The notes beneath the pieces are model-generated. The model did not search any database and was not told where the DNA came from. It saw only the letters and a list, made by a program, of their open reading frames with translations. From contig CM073596.1 of NCBI GenBank assembly GCA_037074705.1, positions 18,992,501 to 19,056,500 on the forward strand: a stretch of DNA of 64,000 bases, written 5' to 3'. The stretch is from Zhengitettix transpicula (taxonomy: Eukaryota; Arthropoda; Insecta; Orthoptera; Tetrigidae). The first letter of the stretch is position 1. Each line of letters starts with the position of its first letter. Below, one piece after another: positions 1 to 11,430 of the stretch. The translations under genes and the position numbers were made by a program.

Positions 1-530
1 TTCTTACCAAAGTATGAGTTAATAAAGAATGTAGTCTTTCTTGGTGTAATGAATCAACAAAATCTTCTCAGGCTTCTAACACATTCTAAACTTTTTAGAA
101 GATAAGTACTATACATTAAATTACCTGCTTGGGTTTGGGCTCAGTAAAAATGGTCATAGATTATATGCAAACTGTTTTTCTTATTTTATTAGTGGTGTTT
201 TGAATTTTGATTTCTATTGTTTGCTTAAACAAATCTTATCAATTCCTCAATAAATATCCACATTTATCTTATTTCCATATTTATTTTGTACTGTCAAATA
301 TCTCCACAGAAGTAATAATAATTATTAATAATAAAAATCTGCTTTCTTTAACATATTCAGAAGTATTATAATTTAAATATAATGTTAAAAACAAAGTAAA
401 AAAAATACTTTGATCATTAGTTCTTGTTGATATTTCCTTATACTTGGCTGCAAATTAATATCTTAATCCAGTAACTCAAATGTATAATTAAATGTTTAAT
501 ATTTGCTACATTTCATGACTTGTTTTATAG

Positions 531-721
531 AAAACTTGGAAATATCCTCTCAGACTCACTTTGTGGATCATACAGAAATTGGACGTTACTTTGAAAAGTT
601 TTGTTCAACATACTATCAGCCAAATGCGGAGAAAGAGAAAGAATATCCTCAAGATGGAGCAGTCAGGAATAACTTTTTAACACGAATGAGATCAAACACA
701 GAAAGCTTGTTAGGAAAATAA
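531..721 (+). CDS. Terminal exon of an unrecognised gene (partial)
   Basis: A plausible 3' splice site (TGTTTTATAG) ends at 530. From 531 an open frame, which needs one base from the preceding exon, runs about 63 codons to a TAA at 719-721. The peptide starts NLEISSQTHF, contains GRYFEKFCSTYYQPN and ends SNTESLLGK. It has balanced composition and no low complexity, so it reads like a real C terminus. AATAAA at 1017-1022 is a fitting polyadenylation signal. The upstream exons lie outside the window. I do not recognise the family and assign no function. The gene would be convergent with Tekt1. Confidence 0.65.
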
Positions 722-2276
722 AATTATTTTTCCTTTGTGAACATTTCTTATTTTCTGTATCTGGTAAAAAATTGTTCACTAAGGATCTTAGGATTAACCC
801 AAATATATTAATGATTATTTTGTTATGTATTTTTAAAGTTGTTTTTCATTAAAGTCTAATGACTGTGATTGTTTAACTCAGTTAAGAATTGGATTAATGA
901 GGTATCCTGTTTGGGTAAACAAAATTTATAGTTTTTGCTCTTTCAAATATATATTCACTGCAGAAAATTAAAGATAAAAGTTTGGGAACCCTGCTGAGTA
1001 CAACTGTATGTTTGTAAATAAAACTAAATGTATTTAAAATGTGAATGTACAAATTGCTTCTTTAAGTAGTTTATATCTTTACCTAGCATTTGGTCTTTTA
1101 GTAACACAAGTGCAATAGCAATTAGTCTTTGCTGAATCTGAATATTCTGCTATCATTACTTATTTTATGATTTATTAATTTATTTTCAAAAAGTAACACC
1201 ATTGTGTTTGGGGTTGTTTTATCAGCTACCCTTGCAGCTTAGATTTGATTGATTTTGGGGGTTGTAGCTTTAAGATCTTAATAGACTGAATGGTATACAT
1301 GATTTATCAGTAACAGAAATTATATTTTAAAGTTATGAATAAAATGTTTTATAACATCACAGATTTCAGTAGTTCTGGGCTGTTAAAGTGATTTTTTTAG
1401 TTTCTTATTGTGTGAGCAGAATTATAAAATGAAAAGATTAATATTATTTTACATTTTCAAGATGGTTATGTCATTGATCTCAAGTAGGCTTTTGGACCTC
1501 TAAAATTGCTTTATTCAACTCTAGTTAGGTTATGAAACTCTCTTACAATACATAAATTTTGTTTGGACTGAATTTAAGTTACAAATTTTTTCATCGGGGG
1601 TTTAACAATTTTATTCCACTGATTTCATCTTATTCTATGAAGTATATATTTGTATAATATTAACTTGTATTTTACAATCATATATATACTGTATTCTATA
1701 AGTAAACTGTGAAGGTGAATTGTCCATTTATGAAATGTGATATATGCTAATTCCATTTAAAATTCCACCTTAGACACAGATATTGTATAAATCTTTGGAT
1801 GATTATTTTATATATATACACAATGTGTAAATAAACTTATAATCTGTATATTATGCTTTAAATCATTATACCCTGTTGCATTTTAAGAAATATGGAAAAT
1901 GATTTATTTTACATATACAAAATGCTTTGAATATGAACTTGTCAGGGTTTAAATTAACTCTGGCAAATATATGTAGGTAATGCAATTGATTAGTGAAAAC
2001 AATGTTTATAATAAGAATGTGAGATGGTTGAGTCATTCATTTTAAGACTTTAATCTGAATACAAACAAATATTGAGAACAACATTGTCCTTCAAGTTGCA
2101 AGTTTATTATCAACATTTAAATTTTATATAAAGGAAATTAAAAAATTGTATATGATATTTTGTACCACAGAAAATGTAATCATTCAGAGTTTTAATTATG
2201 AGGAATCACAAATGTTTTAGTAGTTCTAATTTATCTAAATAAATACTATCATTTAATTGAAATTCCCTATTACATA
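722..2276. other. 3' UTR of the first gene and convergent intergenic DNA
   Basis: The stretch is AT-rich with no credible coding frame. The first AATAAA after the stop is at 1017-1022 on the plus strand. Later AATAAA-like hexamers near 1340 and 1830 could serve as alternative ends. No transposon ends were seen. Confidence 0.5.
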
Positions 2277-2282
2277 TTTATT
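2277..2282 (-). promoter_or_regulatory. Candidate polyadenylation signal of Tekt1
   Basis: TTTATT on the plus strand reads AATAAA on the minus strand, about 140 bases past the Tekt1 stop codon. This is a normal spacing for a short 3' UTR. Confidence 0.5.
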
Positions 2283-2330
2283 GAAAAATTATGCATAGAA
2301 ACACCACATGACAACAAGTGCGCACACACA

Positions 2331-2404
2331 AGTATACATCTCAAAAACAATTGAAGCACAGCACACAAGTATACATCTCAAAAACAATTGAAGCACAGCA
2401 CACA
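2331..2404. repeat. Tandem duplication, 37-bp period, two copies
   Basis: The segment beginning AGTATACATCTCAAAAAC recurs identically 37 bases later (2331 and 2368), flanked by CA-rich runs. It lies in the predicted 3' UTR of Tekt1. The identity of the copies suggests a recent slippage event. Confidence 0.85.
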
Positions 2405-2421
2405 CAAAGCTTTACTTTTAG

Positions 2422-5400
2422 TTAATATATTCTGTAATCAATGCTTCTTCTCATAGTCATGCAATCTACCTCGTCAATCTTCAGTGTATTGGTTTTTATG
2501 TTGATATCTTCTTCTAATTGTATCTGTATCTTCAACAGATATCTCAAAGAAGCTTCAGACTGTAAAATAAAATTGTATTTATTTAAAACTTTCAAGTTAA
2601 AATTATTAAATAACAACCAATACAAAGAGAGGTTCAGAATAAATTGATAGTGGACATTTTTCTGTTTCACTTTCTGTTTGATTACATAAAGTAAGAAGCA
2701 TTAAAATTCAGATTTAACTGAATAGAAGTGGCAGTGTTTCGGTACATTCACTTTTGTGAAATACAACAGAGTGAAGGGAGTAGACAAATATAACAAAGTA
2801 GTGTTGTGTACATATGTCTGTATTATTTCAAGCATACAATGTTCCAGTTGCCTGGCTCCATGCAGTAAAGTGTGGATCAGCAGTATAATGATATCAAACA
2901 AACTATGTACATGACACAAATACCAGAACAGACTACGGTTAGTCATTTTCAAGGACAAATGCAGCAGGCTCTGAATTAAATCAAACTACTCTGAACAAAA
3001 ATGTACATTAGTCAAAATTAGCACAAACTAGTGGTGAGAATAAACTGGATAAAAGTAACTTTTAGCCCGGAAAACTAGGACAAGAAACAGACTGGCTCCT
3101 GCCTGAAAGTAGAAATAGCATAAAGCTAGCGAGTCTCCTGATAAAGAAAATGAAAGCAATATAAAGCAAACAGATAACATACCTAAAGTGAACCTCTGAC
3201 AATAAATCTAATCAATGTAGAATATTACCAGTCATTCAGTAACATGAGTAATCTGGACTACATAACTTTCATTATGATTAAGAAACAGATTAAAATCAAT
3301 GTTAATTCTGATGATGAGTACAAAAAAGTGACATATTAAATAGTACCGACTTTGAATTGCATTTCTATGAAAACAAAGCCCTCAGGCCAATTAAGGTAAT
3401 GGTCAGAACCCTGCCCCCTTTGACGTGTACAGACTAGATCTTAGATGAACTATAAGCATAAAATATAGACAATACTATTGGCTAATTTGAAAAAACTCCA
3501 AACTTTCAATTTCCAATGAACTGATTTACAATCAAATATTAAAATCAACATAGCTCTACGCTATTCAGCTTTCGGTCTGTACCTGTGACACAAACACTTC
3601 TGAATAAAGTGTTAAGAAACAACATGAATGCCCTCTGGTATACCTGAAATAGGAATTTTCAAATTCCAATCATAAAAGAAGAAATAAAAAGGTATGCCTG
3701 GAAATATTATGGTAGGCTTCATTTCCACGTCAACCCAGTGGTCTGACAACTTCTGGGAAATCAACAGCATACCAAAAGATTGAGAACCAGCTGATATTGC
3801 ATACATGAGTGAACTGTACACAGACAATAACAATCCAGAAGAGAAACACTGCATAGACTCTAGTCGTTACACATATTTTTTTTAAGAAAATTAACGGTTA
3901 TTCTTAAAAGACTAGTTTTAATGGCAGGCACACGGTTATTGATTATATAAAAAAGAGTATATTTAGTGTTAACCGATTGACAGACAAATATGAATTTAAA
4001 AATTTTCAAGTTAGTGGGTTTTGTTATTATACCTCATTTAATGTTTGACGGAGCCAGGCAATATTATCCTTAAGGTCTTGCATTTCAGATACCAATCCAA
4101 GCTCCACCTCATCTCTGGAACAGAAATTTATTCACATTTAGGTCAGAGAGCAACAAAAATGTATTAATCCAAAGCAAAACACTACCTGCACAGTTCTATG
4201 TTTGGCCTGCGAAGTCGTTTTCCAAGTCTCGTATGCACAAGTGCCAGAAACCCTTCTTTTTCGAGGATTGCTTTCTTTAAGTCCGTTATATTTCTTAGCA
4301 TATCATTTATTTTTCCAAGTACCTTTAAATAGAGTATTCAATTCAATGTGAATTAAATATTGTAACTTTAAAAAATGTAAAATATATAAGAATGCCAAGA
4401 TAAAATTTAAATAATAATAATAGTTTATTGTCAATAAAATGGACACAGTCATATAGTATTGTCTTGTTCCAGAAATATAATTTATAAAAAATTTACAAAT
4501 ACTATATAGGAATAGAAAACCTAATCATATATTTTTAGGGAGTATATAGAGTAGTTATATTTAGAATTCTTCAAAAGAATAATAAGGAGATCTTTCATTG
4601 ATCTCTTAAAAAGTTTTCTCCTTTTAACATTTTCATTTCATGTGGTAATTATTATACCAAATGGATCGAAACCTAAATGGACTTTAGCTGATATTTTAAT
4701 AACGGTCTTTATTCAATAAATGACATCCTTCCATCTTGAGGCAGGAACTAAGATCACACCATTATAGTTGTTATAAAAATTGTATATTGTAAATTATTTT
4801 TGATTTTAAGACACTATATATTCTGGTTTTGCAGTTTGTTAACTATGGTGTTGATACATTTGTTAACGTTTGATCAGGTATTCAATTGTCTATAATAGAC
4901 AAAACAACTTTCATAATTTTCTTTATTATAGGCAATGGGATACCCAATAACATATTTACCAAAGGTAAAATATATTAAACATTAATGCACCAAATATACA
5001 TTTATATATAATATTAGTAAGGATTTGACATTGGCAAAAATAATAGCGATATTGGTATGGAAAGGCTTGTGGCTTACCTTATAATGAAGTATGGTTAAGC
5101 CATAGGGAACTGAAGGTAGTTCTTCAAATTTTTGGAGGCTCTCAGCCTCCTTCTTCACGAAGGAGTGTTACACCATGCCGTGCACTGGCCAGCTGCGGAC
5201 TGCCTTCAGTTCCCTATGGCTACACAATACTTCACTTTCAGGCAAGCCACAAGCTATCTCTCTTTCCTTTCCATACCAATGTATATGTCAATTTATTACA
5301 GTCACATCAACAGCTGTGGTTATTCCTGACTCAGTATGGGGAATCATTTTTCCTTGCAGAAGGACTGATTTGACGAGTTTCTCTTACACAGGTTATTTCC

Positions 5401-6840
5401 CTTTCTATGGTTTAGTTCCATTCATTTCCCTGATATATCTCAGTTTTCAATAAGTATAGGTTGAGAGAAATGTAATTTCAAAATCAGCCCTGAACGAATC
5501 CTGCCAACTATCAGATAAGAAGTATTATTCTATTCTTAAATGTACAAAATTTGAAACACTGGACTAAAAAATGTGAATGAGTAAGTTCATCCAGACATCC
5601 ATCTTTCATCACAAATAATTTACAGATTGACACAAAACCCTCAACAAATTGCACACAATTTTCTAACAGATTTCTCATTCTTTCCTTGTTAAATTGTGGC
5701 AGAATTTAAAACTTTTGTGAATATCATATCAGCTGCATAGGAGTACAACACAGGGATATGATAAATGATTTAATAAAAGAAGTCATTTGAGAAGTAAAGC
5801 AAGCTTAACTTGCGAGAGTGACTTGTGAGTCTTTCAATTATTACAGACAAGCATATATTATATTTCATTGTGAATATTAAGAATGTCATTCTCCTATAAA
5901 AAGAACTTTATTAGATGTCTATCAATATCATTGTTTTTAGTCTGTAAAGACTGTACTCCTTTCAAAATCATAATAAATATCAAAGGACTCTTCTTCAAAT
6001 TATCCCCAATTTTAATGAGCAAATATGGTATGCTGTTTGTATCTGTATAACTATTTTTGATAAAAAAAAGGTACTATTAACTTACTTCACGATGCTCATT
6101 CTCTAATTTGGTTTTTGCTTCTCGTATCTCTTCAATCCTTAGTAAAAAGGCTTCATTGGTCTTATAGTACTGTTCCCACAGATCGTCAATGCATTGTTTC
6201 AACAGAATGTCAACATAAGATCTCAAAGGTCTGCTACTATTCACTTCTTTAACAGCTCTTTCAATGTTTCCTCTAGAATAGTTATCCCATTCTTCTTCTG
6301 TGATGTTTCTGTAATAATGGATGCTTTTCATAATACTTTATCAAACAATTGAGATGATAAAATAAACAGATTCAAAATCTGTTATGTAACTCTTAATTTT
6401 TCCAACTATTATCATAGCCCAAACTATTACAGCTAGTAAGTTTCTCAGTTAATGAAAAGAACTGTGGTATTGCACCTTAGTGTTGGATGCATACCACGTT
6501 AGCAACCTGCTTGTTTTAACATACCCTGAATCCAGTCGCCCAGTCCCAACATAGTAACTCAGATTCAAGCTAGTTTCCTTCAAACTTAGACATTCATTAT
6601 CAATTTTCATAGCTTCAACTTTATCAGCTCGATCACGGTCAATGAAGTACTTGGTTGATCGAATTAAGCGCAACTGTTCATTTGTTTGTTCTAGTGTACG
6701 TTCTAATAATGAAAGGATACTTTCAATTGTTTCAACCTCTTTTATCAGTTCCTTTTCAACAGTGTCATGGACCAAGTCAATTCCTAAACGTCCTTCTCTG
6801 TAAAAAAAATTCTTCAAACAATGGAAAACTTTAAAGCAGC

Positions 6841-6921
<81 letters not shown>

Positions 6922-9242
6922 ATCTTAATAAAAATGTTATGAGGTCAAATTAAATAACACATTTAGATTGGAAAGGGAGACAGTGAAGTTGACTTACCCT
7001 GATGTCAACAGTTGGGCTGAGGAGTGAAAATATTTCAAATTTTCAAGGACCTGAGCTGACCGGGTCACAGTTAAGACCTTCCTTCCTGACAAAGAAAGTT
7101 ACATCTGCTGCAGGCCATAGCTTATCCTACATTACAGAGCCAAAAAGTCTCCAACCCCCCATGCTATTTAATGAGTTGTGGGTGTCCAACAACGTATTGC
7201 CTATTTGTGGTTTCACAGTACTTCAACCACTTTCAGTAGTACACAAAAAATGACCTGGTTTGCTGGCACATAAAAATTTGCCCTTTGTCAAAATCCCTTA
7301 TATCAGTGTAGTTTCCCATTTTTGCCATTAGAATGCTAGAATGCTTCCTCATTTCTTTCTGCTCTGTTATACACTTTCCTAACTGTGTCACATACCAACA
7401 ATGTCACAGGTGGCATTAATCTCACATTGGGCAATGGTCATAATGTTTGGGTCATCATTGCATATAGTTTAATATAGTATGATGACAGAACTTTTAAAAG
7501 TGTAAAGCAATTGTCAAAAGTATTTAAATAATGGTTAAAAATAAGAGTGGTTGTAAGGAACTGTGTTTGATTTCATTTGACAGTTAAAGCATGACATCAG
7601 AGGAATTTTTGAGACAGAAAAGTCTAGTTAATTTAATGATATATAAAAGTAGATCCCATGGGGTTAGATAAAGTTTTCAAATGTGTTATCCCCATTATTC
7701 CATACTAGGTCTGTGAATTGTTTTTTTTTCAGTGTATCAGTTTAAGAAATAAATTATCGGAATGGCATGAGGAGTCATTTAGATCCTGTTCCTAAGATTC
7801 TATCAAGGAGCCTCCAGGAAAGTAAATCAAACAATAATAATACTAAAAATGGCCATCATCCAGACAAAAAAAATTAAGTTTTTGCCTTTAGAAAATACAT
7901 CAAACTGTATTGAAACGTACAGCACTATTAAATTTTAATTTAAATAAGAAAGAGCCATTTAAGACACAAAAGTGATAATATAAATACCACATAACATTTC
8001 TGGGATCTTTGTCCCTTTCCTCAGGTGCGAAGAAGAGTGGAGAGCGATACATCTGCACTCATCTGTTGACAAAACTAAAATGTGTTTTCAGTGCATGAGA
8101 GTGCAGTTGTGTTGCTCTAGGCTCTTCTTTGCACCTGAGGAAAGGGACAAGGATCCCAGAAACGTTGTGTGGTATTTATATTATCACTTTTTTGTCTGAA
8201 TTGGCTATCTTTCTTATTGATTATTTTCAATCAGACATAAATTTTTTCATTTTAAATTTTCTTTGGTTTTTGTTTCTATATTTTAAGTTTGTCTGTACAA
8301 AGGTCATTTTTAGTATTATTATTTTTAACACACATTAATGTCTATGTTGTGTATATATATATATATTCCTTATCTCTGCTTTGAACATATGCTTTTCTAT
8401 GTGCGTAATTCTTCGCCTGAGCATATGAATTCAAATAAAGCGCTATCCTCCTATTTATTTCTATATATATATATATATATACACATACATATATATGATA
8501 AAAACAGAGTCCACCCAGCTAAATGAGTGAATGTTCTCATAAATCATCTACAAACAAAACACAATATTGCATTAATTATTCCAATAGAATCATTATCCAA
8601 ATCTAATTTATATTGTATACCAAAATCACCAATCAGTCTGAACATAAGCACCAAAAGAAACACTTTATAGTAATTAGATCAAATTTGAAAGAAAAAGAAA
8701 AATGAACAATAAATATTCCCACATTGTTATTAAATTAAAGGTTTAGACATATTCAGATAGCATGCAGAATACTGTTGCCTGTATAATGTTTAAGACCAAT
8801 AATAAAATGTATACAATTACATTCAGTTTTCCTCTAAAAACTAAAAATAGAATATTTTTATAGCATCTAACCTTAAAACAACACATTTCTTAATTATGTT
8901 TAGAGCTTGTTCTTTAAGTGATTGGATAGTATTAACAAGTCGCTCTTTGTAAGTCTTCAAAATTTCCTCCTCTTTGCAGCATTCTGACTTCTGCTTGTCA
9001 AGTGAATTTTTACAGTACTCTATGTACTGAATTCTTTCCTGTAGCTTTCTGTCAACTTGTTCCTTATTGAGATGTGTTAGGTCACTGGTGGCATCCCGGA
9101 CCCTCTGGGATTCTGTAAGTGTAGAATCTGCCAATCGCTGTTGATCCTCTGCAGTGCGAAATCTGTGACGATTTGTAAGCTTCCATTCATCTAGGGTGAA
9201 TCGTGGAGGTGGTGGAGGCAAAATTACTAATGCCTGGTTCAT
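2422..9242 (-). CDS. Tekt1: Tektin-1, complete six-exon coding region
   Basis: Tektins are coiled-coil filament proteins that stabilise doublet microtubules of cilia and sperm flagella. Coding exons on the minus strand are 9242-8872, 6797-6525, 6308-6086, 4322-4186, 4114-4033 and 2559-2422. All have GT-AG borders and the phases join cleanly into 407 residues, close to the roughly 418 of human TEKT1. Family landmarks visible here are RFTLDEWKLTNRHRFR near residue 20, GRLGIDLVHDTVEKELIKE after exon 1, the signature RPNIELCRD at residues 328-336 (across the exon 4/5 junction), and KIDEVDCMTMRRSI near the C terminus. I chose ATG 9242 (MNQALVILPP) because a TTTTTCAG acceptor ends five bases upstream, so the 5' UTR is spliced. 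An open frame upstream of 9242 has no ATG. Introns 2 and 3 hold no other coding sequence. The intron upstream of exon 3 and those between 4323 and 8871 carry MITEs and a long TA run. Confidence 0.95.
4033..4322 (-). other. Tekt1: Tektin signature exons 4 and 5
   Basis: Exon 4 (4322-4186) encodes VLGKINDMLRNITDL through RPNIELCR, and exon 5 (4114-4033) continues DEVELGLVSEMQDLKDN. Together they form the conserved nonapeptide RPNIELCRD. The family usually has RPNVELCRD; the V to I change is conservative. These exons are too short to be detected by length alone. Confidence 0.92.
5051..5280. mobile_element. Palindromic MITE, family C copy 1
   Basis: The left end ATTGGTATGGAAAGG mirrors the right end CCTTTCCATACCAAT. 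The arms continue inward as long inverted repeats (AGCCATAGGGAACTGAAGG against CCTTCAGTTCCCTATGGC). Flanking homology with the copy near 19600 (GTAAGGATTTGACATTG) shows that the true ends lie further out, beginning in TA-rich DNA. It sits in a Tekt1 intron and encodes nothing. Confidence 0.85.
6846..6917. repeat. (TA)n microsatellite
   Basis: An uninterrupted TA run of about 70 bases in the Tekt1 intron between exons 1 and 2. It directly abuts the left end of a family B MITE. Confidence 0.98.
6918..7110. mobile_element. Half copy of MITE family B
   Basis: From the TA run the sequence reads through CACATTTAGATTGGAAAG, GACAGTGAAGTTGACTTACC and GGGCTGAGGAGTGAAAAT to TTTTCAAGGACCTGAG. The same order is seen at 14179, 19050 and 39425. 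The mirror-image right half is not recognisable, so the copy is truncated. Confidence 0.75.
7971..8189. mobile_element. Palindromic MITE, family A copy 1
   Basis: The left end AGTGATAATATAAATACCAC is mirrored by GTGGTATTTATATTATCACT at the right. The arms continue as TTTCTGGGATCTTTGTCCC / GGGACAAGGATCCCAGAAA and CTCAGGTGCGAAGAAGAG / CTCTTCTTTGCACCTGAG. The element is about 220 bp, foldback in type and non-coding, in Tekt1 intron 1. Partial relatives occur near 9825, 21095 and 40800. Confidence 0.88.
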
Positions 9243-9246
9243 GTTA

Positions 9247-11346
9247 ACTGAAAAAGTCAATAAGTAAATAAATAAAAGCTGTGTGATATATTAAATAAAT
9301 ATAGACAAAATGTTAAGTTTTACAAGAGTGAGCAATGAGTACATGAATCACACTGGGAACTGGAAAAGAATTAAAATTATATCAAAGAAACGGCTATAGT
9401 GAAAGTTTTGGTAATAGTTAAGTGTGTTTAAAGACACATCAAAGAACACTTCAATTTGCCAAGCACAATGTATCAGATGAGATAGTATGCATCACCCCAC
9501 AAATACTAAAATTAAATTTCAAATCTGATATAAGAAACTAAGTTTTGTAAAATTGTATGCCAATTTACAAAACGCTATTCATAGTCTACTTTCAGTGTGA
9601 AGGACAATTCTTTTCACTACACTAGAAAAATATAGCTACATTGACAGAGTTGTATTCGACACAGTTCTTCTAATGTAGACTGAATTAAGAAGTAAGATGA
9701 TATTTCCACACTTTTGCTTGAAATCGATAAGGGTCTACACCTAAAGCTTTCGGGTTTGTCACATAGTTTGTGCAGTGTTTTTTTTACGCCTCTTGCGTTT
9801 TTTAATCACCTGACTAAAAAGAAGGATTGCAGAAACGTGGTGTGGTTTTTATATTACAGCTTGATTTTGACTGTTATTTGCATATACATTATTGTCCTGA
9901 GATTAGAGGGGACCGCTCATAGCTATGTACAATATCGTGCGTCCCGGATTGCAGCATACAGACCAAGGAATGGATGAGTCTTCAACAATCACCTTGAAAC
10001 GCGACCAATATTAGTACTGTATCATGAATTTTCTGATTTAGTTCAAGTAAAATTACGAGCTGCTAGGTCCTGGCTAATTACGATAAATGAGAAAACGTAT
10101 TAGGAATGGTTTGGCGAAGATGAACTTAACATTTGCAATCAAACAGTTAAAGGTCAAATGATAGCCGTAAATTGTCACTATACTTTATAATCTGCATCTA
10201 GAAGAATAAGAATTGCCGGTTTTGATAGTATGTGACAATGTCTCCAAATGGTATAATATATTCATTGTATCTTGTAATATTAGCAGTATCGTGGTCTAAA
10301 TACAAATAAAATAAACTTTAAATATAGTTGTCATTTAGATAAGTTGGGTACTCCTGCAATTTTAATTTCCGTATCATCTATAGTGATTGGAAGAAGTAAT
10401 AGTTTTATGCAACAATTCGAAGCATTTACGTAGCATTAACAATATAACAAAAAACAAAGGAAGCGAGATTATATGAAATAACTTGCCAATTAGTCAGAGG
10501 TATCTTAAGAATAATTTAAAACACTATAAAAGCACTACACATCGTCCCTAAATTTTCGTATCTCTTCACGTGTAAAATTTTAATTAACAGATTAAATTCA
10601 TAATAATTAATTACATGAGAATTTGTGAATATGATTTTCAAACAAAAAATAGAAAATGGGCGTATCGTTAGCGTAAATCGCACCTTAAGAGATCCCAATA
10701 TTTAGGGACAAACCATAGTGCTTTTATAACGTTTTAAACTGGTCTTAATAAGTTTCTGACTAATTGGCTGATGTAACTTCATTTATTAAAAAATATATAA
10801 AAATAACTGGAAACGAGAATAATAATATATAATTAATTACTTTTTATCTTACAGATTGACAATCGCTAAATAAACCTAAACTTTATCAATAAAAATATAG
10901 CTTACGGTGACTGTATATATAATTAATTTGAAGAAATGCTTCACAATAAACTAGCAGGATTATAAACCAAAAATGGGATGAAAATTTTAATATTTATTTA
11001 TTAAATAGCTTTTCTTTTTTGCGTATAATATGGTTGAGAAGAAAAATATTAATAGCTTTAATTGTCATGAAATACTAACGTGGTTTTTGTCCAGCATTCA
11101 GCTTGGAATTCATTGTTCTTATATTAATATAATTGCAAAATCGGTATTAATGCGTGGAACAAATCAAACTTAATACAGACCGTTTCCCTAGGAAAAATTT
11201 TACTTATAATTGCCTAGACGAATTCGGATTTCACAACTTCTTTCTATACCCATTAAAATATTTATGCTACATAAATCACTATCTTTTGTTTAGGAAAACA
11301 ACATTTATCGCTTTGCTCTAATACAAAGAAATGAAAAGTGGCTTAC
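9247..11346 (-). other. Presumed 5' UTR intron of Tekt1
   Basis: The minus strand has an acceptor TTTTTCAG ending at 9248, five bases before the ATG. A strong donor (ATTAG then GTAAGC) has its first intron base at 11346. If both are used, the non-coding first exon ends at 11347. The donor assignment is inferred from position and its nearness to the X-box. No coding frames of note were seen in this stretch. Confidence 0.4.
9700..9875. repeat. Degraded relative of family A repeat
   Basis: GCAGAAACGTGGTGTGG followed by TTTTTATATTAC near 9830 resembles the end of the family A element. TTTTTTAATCACCTGACTAA nearby resembles its inner part. Only one arm is clear. It lies in the presumed 5' UTR intron of Tekt1. 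Confidence 0.45.
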
Positions 11347-11416
11347 CTAATTAATTTATCGTATGGAGTTTCAGTACGGATGGAATAATTTAGAAAATAA
11401 GAAATAAACATGTGAT

Positions 11417-11430
11417 GTTGCCCTAGCAAC
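11417..11430. promoter_or_regulatory. RFX X-box (candidate ciliary-gene promoter element)
   Basis: GTTGCCCTAGCAAC is a perfect inverted repeat of GTTGC(C/T) half-sites with a two-base centre. It fits the RFX consensus GTNRCC-N(0-3)-RGYAAC. It lies about 70 bases upstream of the predicted first-exon donor of Tekt1. RFX factors drive ciliary genes through such sites within a few hundred bases of the start. Match and position are seen; the function is inferred. Confidence 0.75.
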
